Part shown: positions 56,854 to 64,000 of the stretch, piece by piece
How the letters are laid out: each line of letters starts with the position of its first letter
Numbering within the stretch: the stretch's first letter is position 1
The notes under the pieces: model-generated
Told to the model about the DNA's origin: nothing
Database searches by the model: none
Seen by the model: the letters and a program-made list of their open reading frames with translations, nothing else
Translations under genes and position numbers: made by a program
Source of the DNA: Guadua angustifolia
Taxonomy: Eukaryota; Streptophyta; Magnoliopsida; Poales; Poaceae
Length of the DNA stretch: 64,000 bases
Assembly: GCA_036346375.1 (NCBI GenBank)
Contig: CM070511.1
Coordinates: forward strand, 5,890,001-5,954,000
Reading direction: 5' to 3'

Positions 56854-59800
56854 AAGATTTTAGGTGATATGAGATGGATTGACGCTTGCTCATTCAAGAG
56901 GAGAACGATTATCGTTTTATACAAGTGGTGTCAAGCTTAAAGACAATCATGTCCATCATGAGCCAATGCCATCTCGGTAACAAGCATTTAAATTGATTAC
57001 TATTATGTCTTATAGTCTTGTGTAGGTTATATTGAAATATAAATGAAAAATCAATTTAGATTACTTGTTGTGAGAACTTGCTCTCGCCTCTTATCTATTC
57101 TCTTATTGCAAATCTTGAGCAAGTTAGGAAGTGGCACATTTAGGGGGAGTGTTAATTCATATTCATGTGTATCACATCCCTACGTGTGCCCATATTAATA
57201 TAAGTGCATATATATATAATTTTAAAATCAAACCATTTAGCCAAAATCAAAATTTTGTATACTATTACTAATCTTGTGAAAAACTAGTTGAAAAATGTAT
57301 ACAAATGCTTTCAAAAGGTTTTCCAAAGGTTTTTGGCTTTACAAAAACTATTTTGAAAAGGAAAATGAGTTTTAACTCCAAAAGCCAGTTACTAGTATCT
57401 TGTTTTGGATTTAAACTTATAATTTTCATAGAAATAAAAGTAAAAGGATTTTGAAAATAATTCCAAAACAAAAATCCTAGAGTTGGTCACACTTAACAAT
57501 TCTTGTGTTCAAAAGATTTTCAAAAGACCAACTCATCAAAAGTTATTTGATTTTGAAACTCATTAGAAAAACTATACTTGACCCATAATGGTCATATTCT
57601 TGCACTTAGTGAGTTTCTCCATTTGGATCAATTCTTGTGTAGAATTTTGATTCAAAATGGTATTTTAGACTCATACACAAAATTCAAATCTTTATATCTT
57701 ACCCGTGCTAAATTTGAACTCTTTGTCTTTGTTGAATTTGACTTTGCTTCTAAAAAGGGACTATTTAGGTCAAAAGTCAAAATTCATATTTAAAAGGCTC
57801 AAATTTGTGAAAAGCTTTGAAAAAGTATTCTATTAAGTATTTCAAAGGTTTTACAAGCTTTCAAAATGAAAAACTCTATGTTGAAATCGAATTTGGCTCA
57901 AAACGATTCAATTTAATCCAAAATAGCCTAATTGAGCAATATGCTAAAATCGTGGCATTCAAGTTGGATTTCATTATAAATCTTGGTTAGAAACATTCTT
58001 GATACACCAATCTAAGCCATGAAAGTTGAAATTGTGTGAAATCCAAATTGAGTTGCAATTTGAGGCTTTTTATGAAAATTCATTTCGTTTATGCCTCAAA
58101 GCGCAAATTACCATATCTCTCAAAATAAAATTGCTTTTGAGAAAATTCTTTTTGCAAAACCTTCTAAATAGTCCAAAGTTGGTTTCCTGAAAATTTCAAA
58201 TTATTTAGACTTCATTTGAATCTTTTTCTGGCAAAATTTGCAAAGAATCCGAAGTCTCACTTTTGCTATTCATGTAGTAGTACTTCACGACAATGCAGAG
58301 TAATCTGGGTTTATGACTACCTACCGAGTGAGATAGTACCCAAGACCGCATGTTGACTCGCTTTTTTCAGAATTTTCTCGAGTTTCACTTTGGGATATCT
58401 TTTGATTGGTACTTCCTTTTTCAAGATTTCTTTTGTAAAAGATTCTTGTAATCCCAAAGTTCATTTGTGCAAAATTTGAAAAGATCTGCAATTTATTGAA
58501 TCGCTTTTCAAGTGGTATCGTTTGAGCATTAAATTGATTTAAAGAGTGATATTCACTTGATCTTTTGAAAAGACAAAACTTGTGTCATTCAAATGCATAT
58601 AACACCATGATTCATTCGTTGAACATCTTGGGGAGTTCATTTATATCAAGTTTTGGGCACTTAATTGCTTCCAAGTGATATCATGTCTTTGATTTGCTCG
58701 ATACTCTATCTTTGCGAAGTTTCACCTCTTGGACCGGATTCTTGATCATATCTTGGTTCCAAATGGTATTTCAAACTCATACATAAAAATTCTAACCAAA
58801 CATCTTCTCATTTGATTCATTTGATACTTTTTGAAATAATGTTGAAAACTATATGCATGAATATCCTTCAAATGAACCTCTTTGGTCAAAAGTCAAAATT
58901 TTTGTTTCAAAGGCCAATATTTGTAAAAATCTTTATAAAAGTCCTTAAATATGTATTTCAAATGTTTTACAATGCTTTCGGAGTAAAAATTCCTATTTTA
59001 GAAACAAAATAGCAAATTTGACCTCAAATAGATCTTATAGGATCTTGTTTTTGAATTAAATGAAAAATTTTCATAAGTTAAAATCTATTGAGTTTTTGAA
59101 AAAGTGGTCAATACAAAACTTGTAGAGTTGGTCATTTTAAGCATTTTATTAGTTCAAAGTTTTTTCAAATGACCAACCGTTCAAAAGTTATAGCCATTTG
59201 AATTTAGCCAAAATCATCCATTTGACCCAAAATTACCTATTCTTGCGCTTTTATGAGTTTTGCAATTTGAGTTGGATTTCTTTGTGTATCTTGGCTTGAA
59301 ATAGTATTTCTAACTCATTCAAAGCTATAAAAGTTCAAATCTCCATGAAATCCAAGTTATATTGCATTTTGAGTTTTCGATACAAATTGAACTTGTCCTT
59401 ATATCTACAAAGCGCAACCTGCCATATCTTTTGAACAAAATATGCTTTTAAGGAAATTCTTTTTGATAAACCTTCTAAATAGCTTAAAGTTTATTTCTGG
59501 AAATTTTCAAAATGTTTTGACTTTATTTGAAAAGGTTTTGACTTTTTTTCTCTTTGAGTAAAATTCATGCCTACAAAGCAAAATTTGGCACATCTTTTGT
59601 TTGGAGACTCCTTTTTGGAAAATTATTTTTGGAAAAGTTTCTTAGGAGTCCAAAGCATGTTTCTGCACAATTTGAAATAATTTCAACTTAATTTGCAAAA
59701 GTTATGGCTTTTTCTCACTTTGATCAAATGCTGAAAATTCAGACTTTTGCATGATTTTGAGCTGATTTGTGATTTTTGTATCTTCAAATCAGAGCATAAT

Positions 59801-61161
59801 TTGAGAGAAACATATTTGTAAGATTTGATCCTCAATAGTTGGTATATAACACAAAATTTTATCAGATTTTTTAGACTTCATATGAGCAGTTTTTCAGCCC
59901 TCATTTAAAGCCTAAATGAAATGCTAAAATCTGAAAACCTGAAATTTCAGCTTTTGAAATCCTTGTGATTTTCATATCTTCAAAGTTGTTTTAAGTTGAA
60001 AGAACCTCCCAAAACAAAACATAAGCATGTTTAGATGTATTAGCTCTATGATTTACCTTAGAATCTTTTTGGAGCTTGTTTAATCGAGTTTTGTGTATTT
60101 GGAAGATGCTCTCATTTTGGCTATGTCATAATATCAAGTTGATCTTAAATTGACATATAGTGTTCGTTTTCAAGAAAATGAGACTGTTTTGAAACAAATA
60201 TCAACGTTTTCTTTCCCATAAGTGGTATCTTGTACTTTATTGCTCATTTCTTATATGATATCCTTGACTATTTGATTTCCTTTTTAAGTGGTATCATTGA
60301 ATTCAATTATTTCCTACAAGTGGTATTTCATTGCCTATTTGTAGCATTACACCGATACCCACATTCTTGATTAAGATTTTTCCTCCTAAACTAAAATTGT
60401 AAGTTCAATCGCTTAAGAATTCTCTTTGTGAGATTCTTTATGAATTGAAATACATTAAAGAGGAAAATCTCTAGTTGAGCATTGTTCTTCAACAAAAATT
60501 TAAAAATGCTCATTTCTCTTGAATCTTCAAGTAAAGCCCTTGAGATAGATTTAAAGTGATATCTATTTGCTCAAGTGGTGTTAATTTCTTTTGGGTTCCT
60601 CGTTTAACCCGGTTAGATAATGTATTGGATTCTTCAAAAGAATCATGTTGAAAATTTGCAAAGCCTAATAAAATGAGGAGTGAGTTATTTGAATATGTTT
60701 CAAATAACCCGTGTGATACCCTTCCTTGCCTTTTTATGCTTATCTTTTCAAGTGGTATCCAAATCTTATTCCTTGCAAAGGTCATAAGTGTTCATTCTAT
60801 TTCTTGTATGACCTTCATTAAAAGAGATAGTTAAATACCCAAAAGGGGGAGATAATGATAAATCTCATTAATGCCAAAAGGGGGTAGATTGCTTAAAAAT
60901 GGAGAAACCATCTAAGAGAAACATTTTTTGGTGCTTAATGCCAAAAGGGGGAGAATTAGGAGCTTAATATCTCATTTGGTTTAAAAAGGGAGCTTAATAT
61001 GATTAAGGGGGAGAATTGATTCTCATATGAATATGCACTCAAAAATTGTCAATGCTTATATTGTTTAAAATATGCATATGCATTCAAATAGCTTAAATTC
61101 TTTCAATATGTTAGTTTTAATCCAAATGTGCTTATTAAGCTTGGATTTGTCATTAATCACC
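56854..61161 (+). other. Non-coding interior of the copia-like element with degenerate internal repeats
   Basis: About 4.3 kb, AT-rich, without RT, integrase or RNase H similarity in any frame. Blocks recur in diverged form: about 57770-57870 matches about 58880-58985, and a cttctaaatag-type block near 58160 recurs near 59470 and 59640. The decamer aagtggtatc or close variants occurs repeatedly (58511, 60221, 60287, 60749 and others). Near the end, words like ccaaaagggggaga recur at 60839, 60881 and 60941. Confidence 0.7.
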
Positions 61162-61175
61162 AAAAATGGGGAGAT
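61162..61175 (+). other. Polypurine tract of the copia-like element
   Basis: aaaaatggggagat directly before the 3' LTR start TGTAAGTTC at 61176. Confidence 0.8.
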
Positions 61176-63903
61176 TGTAAGTTCAACCTTCATTAGTTAT
61201 GGTTTTGGTGTTAATGACAAATCTAATATCCCTTAATGTGATTTTATTATTAATGACAAATCTTATATCGAGACTAACTTGTTTATTTAGAATATCTTTG
61301 ATTAGTCTCATCGCATTAAAAGAATGGAAAACCCAAGGTATGTTTGCGTATCCATTCTAGTATTAGTTGCATACTTTGGAGTCAAGTTAAAATATGAATG
61401 TCCTCATTATATTAACCACAAAATGTGCATCATGTTTCCCAATCCATATATTACATGGATGCACACACTTAGGGGGAGTTTATAGTTTAACTTGAAAGTC
61501 TCTTTGTATTGATCTAATTCTTCTTGACACATATAAGGATCAAGACAAAGAAACTAAATACATGAGTATATGAAAACTTGAGTAGTTAATATATACTCAT
61601 ATCAATTTAAATGATAATTTAAATTGAGTTCATTTGTCTTGTTAATCATTAAAGAACATTTCATCATGTGTTGATGGTGTTCCTTGATTAATTAAGGACA
61701 AATGAATAGCTCTTAAGTATAATAAAGCATGAGTTGCACTATTGTACTTAAGACACACTTAAATCATTCAAATTGATTTAGGTTGTGCTCAATTGATCTA
61801 AAGGCATCCATTATGTGTTAATGGAGTGCAAGAGATAATTGAGACAACCATGCATCTTGGACTAACAAGTTTTATGAGTTGTGATTGAGTTAGGTCCAAA
61901 GATGGATGAGATGATAAAGAAGAGGAGTCGAGTGATGATCCCAAGGGAGTATCAAGTGAAGATCATAAAGACCCCAAAGGGATTGCTTGCTTGTGGTGCG
62001 AAGGTATAACTAGATAGGCTAAGGACTTTTGTAGTCTTTGAGTCTAGTTTTATCGCCGTACTATTAAGAGGGGTTGTCTCCTAACTTGAGCTTCATCATG
62101 TGTTGATGATCTCAATCCGCGTTCACTCAAGCTCAAATCATTTGGATTTGGTTTTTGCATAAGAGTTAACCATTTGGCATGTGTTGCGAATGGGTTAAGT
62201 TTATGCTCGGTTGTTATTGGTTTATGCTCTGATTTGCATATGTTGCAAAGAGGAAGAGCATATGCATTTGGTTTTCGCATAATGCTTTGATTTGCATGTG
62301 TTGCAAATAGGATAAGCAATATGCGTTGGCTTTTGCATGAAGTTCACTTTTGCATGTGTTGCAAATGTTGAAGCCTCATGTTTTGTTTTCTCTTTACAAA
62401 ACAAATATTTCAAAATCAAAGTGGTTGCTTGGAGCTAGGTTTTGCATGTGTTGCAAAACGAGGATGCTCAAGCTAGTTGGATTTGGAATTTACGTACGGT
62501 TCTTTGAAGCATGTGAATAGTATTTGCAAATGTGTTTTTGCAAAAGTTATTTTGATCATGAGTTGATCATCACATGGTTCAAGGTTGTTGACCCTTGCTA
62601 GCTTGTAGTCATGTTTTTGATCAAGTCTATGTGAAGTATTTCGAGAAAATCAGATTTTAGACTTGAATGACTACATTAGAGTTTAGTTTGGTGATATTTA
62701 AAAATATCTATGGTTGCTTAAATCTTGAAAATGGGTGGAGATTGTAGCCCTCGTGATAAACTTCGCATAGAATCAAAAATCACCCAAATCGGAGTTCGGA
62801 GTAAAAAGTTATGACCGTTTTTCTGAGTGTTGCTGCGGTACTACCGCAAAAGCGGTACTACCGCCCGTAGGGGCCGGTAGTACCGCCCTTGCGGTAGCTT
62901 TTTGGCAGAGAATGGTTTTTTGATCCCCTAGGCCGGTACTACCGCCCATAGGGGCCGGTAGTACCGCAAACACTGTAGCAACAGCTAGTTTTAACTCGTT
63001 TAATGCCCGTTTTGCCCCCCAACGGCTAGTTTTCTTTGTGAGGCTATAAAAGGAGGTCATGGGGGGGCATTTGCTTGTTGCTAGAGTATATTGGGTGAGG
63101 TGGTTCATGTATTGAGACTCTCATTTGTGTATTGGCTCTTGTGTGAGTATTTGAGAGGTGATTTGCATGTATTGCATTTCCGCAAGTTGTTCTTGAGCAA
63201 GAGTGAGACTAATTGCATGTGTTGCAATTAGAAGTGGGTTGAGAGTCTCTTGTGCATGTGTTGCACTTGAGGGAGGTCCTTGTGCATGTGTTGCACTTGG
63301 TGATCACCGGGAGCGCTATTCGTTGTGCTCGGTGAAGTTCAAGCGAAGGAGCGACTTGTTACTCTTAGAGGTTGCCGACTCCTAGACGGCGTAGGCGTCG
63401 TGCGCGGGAGCTCTCAAGGTGTGAGAAGCCCCGGCAAGTTTGTGAAGGTTCGGGTTGAGCCTACGCGCAAGCGTGAAAAACCACGACTAGTGGAAACGAG
63501 GCGGGTGCTCGAGCGAGAGCCGGTCCAAGTGGTTGGGCTTGCCTCAACGTGGACTAGGGGAGACCGGCAAGTCTCCGAACACCACGGAAAAATATCGGTT
63601 GTCTCTTTTACCTTCAAGCATTTACTTTATTGTATATTTATCAATTGCTTGATTATAATTAGAATTGCTTAGTATTGATTGTTTGCTCAATTTAGCAATT
63701 CTAGTATAGAGACATAATTTAGTTAGTGCACTAGTAAGCCTAGTTGATTTAGGCTTTAATTGTCAAAACCGAGTTTATCGCTTCCGCATATATCTTTGAT
63801 TAGGTTTTGACTTAGGGGTGTATTAGAGCGAATTATTTTAGTGAGTGATCGAATTTTGTAAAACGCCTATTCACCCCCCTCTAGGCGCATCCTCGATCCT
63901 ACA
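61176..63903 (+). repeat. 3' LTR of the copia-like element
   Basis: 2728 bp, near-identical to 52339-55062; differences include a short rearranged segment near 61988-62000 and a changed ctgtgtagc/cttgcggtagc segment near 62885-62900. Ends ...CTCGATCCTACA at 63903, followed by the TATGT duplication. Confidence 0.93.
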
Positions 63904-63908
63904 TATGT

Positions 63909-64000
63909 CAAAAGATGAAGTAGTTGTGCTCTTATGTTTGGTTGTATATGAATTCAAACTGTTTTTTTTATTTACAGATATCAATTAAAGAAACTTTTAC
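63909..64000. other. Right flank of the copia-like insertion
   Basis: Continuation of the sequence interrupted at 52338; 92 bp, no feature seen. Confidence 0.4.

Larger units (their letters stand above)
52339..63903 (+). mobile_element. Young non-autonomous copia-like LTR retrotransposon, gag-only
   Basis: 11,565 bp with perfect 5-bp duplications TATGT (52334-52338 and 63904-63908), two LTRs of about 2.73 kb that differ at only about fifteen places I could count, a tRNA-Met primer-binding site and a polypurine tract. It carries a degraded copia-type gag but no protease, integrase, RT or RNase H in 6.1 kb of internal sequence. The Gag resembles that of SIRE-type copia elements; its movement must depend on enzymes from another element. 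Confidence 0.93.

Overview
This is nuclear DNA of a grass (Poaceae). The evidence is the monocot-type transposable elements, a GC-rich Dof transcription-factor gene with a grass-style CT/GA-rich promoter, and gene fragments that read as plant RACK1 and a plant mitochondrial carrier. Nearly all of the 64 kb is transposable elements inserted in and beside one another. The only gene I would call an intact, probably functional host gene is the Dof gene at 31517-32281 (+).

Left third (1-24264): a head-to-tail array of Ty3/gypsy chromovirus elements (Tekay/Del type, chromodomain-bearing) on the minus strand, with layout LTR / internal / LTR / internal / LTR and a shared middle LTR. The LTRs are very long (about 5.0 kb in the middle copy). 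The right-hand internal region has near-complete gag and pol frames separated by one in-frame stop; the left-hand one is broken by many small indels. Both internal regions also carry a coding-like segment between the primer-binding site and gag. Comparison of the copies shows a recurrent CTG/CAG to CG discrepancy that looks like a CHG-methylation-linked sequencing error and may explain many of the breaks.

Middle (24265-44304): CACTA remnants (a TNP2 transposase pseudogene and two sets of subterminal repeats), the Dof gene, and a dense cluster of small elements downstream of it: a PIF/Harbinger MITE, two short Helitrons and several foldback MITEs. A Mutator-like element (34981-39518, perfect 9-bp target duplication) follows. 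Its right terminal repeat is split by a 3.07-kb minus-strand Helitron that has captured fragments of a RACK1 gene and of a mitochondrial carrier gene, and that Helitron itself hosts a hAT-like MITE. Next come a hAT transposase remnant, a 944-bp foldback Mutator-like element (perfect 9-bp TSD), and a non-autonomous CACTA containing 5S rRNA-derived sequence.

Right third (44305-64000): a CACTA element with a plant En/Spm-type transposase gene, interrupted by a 2.9-kb solo LTR of the gypsy type (TSD AAAGA). An unclassified repeat-like stretch follows. Last is a complete, young 11.6-kb copia-like LTR retrotransposon (TSD TATGT, LTRs about 2.73 kb) that has a degraded gag and no pol, so it is non-autonomous. 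Apart from the Dof gene, the sequences here do not form a cooperating pathway; they record layered transposition, recombination between LTRs and gene-fragment capture.
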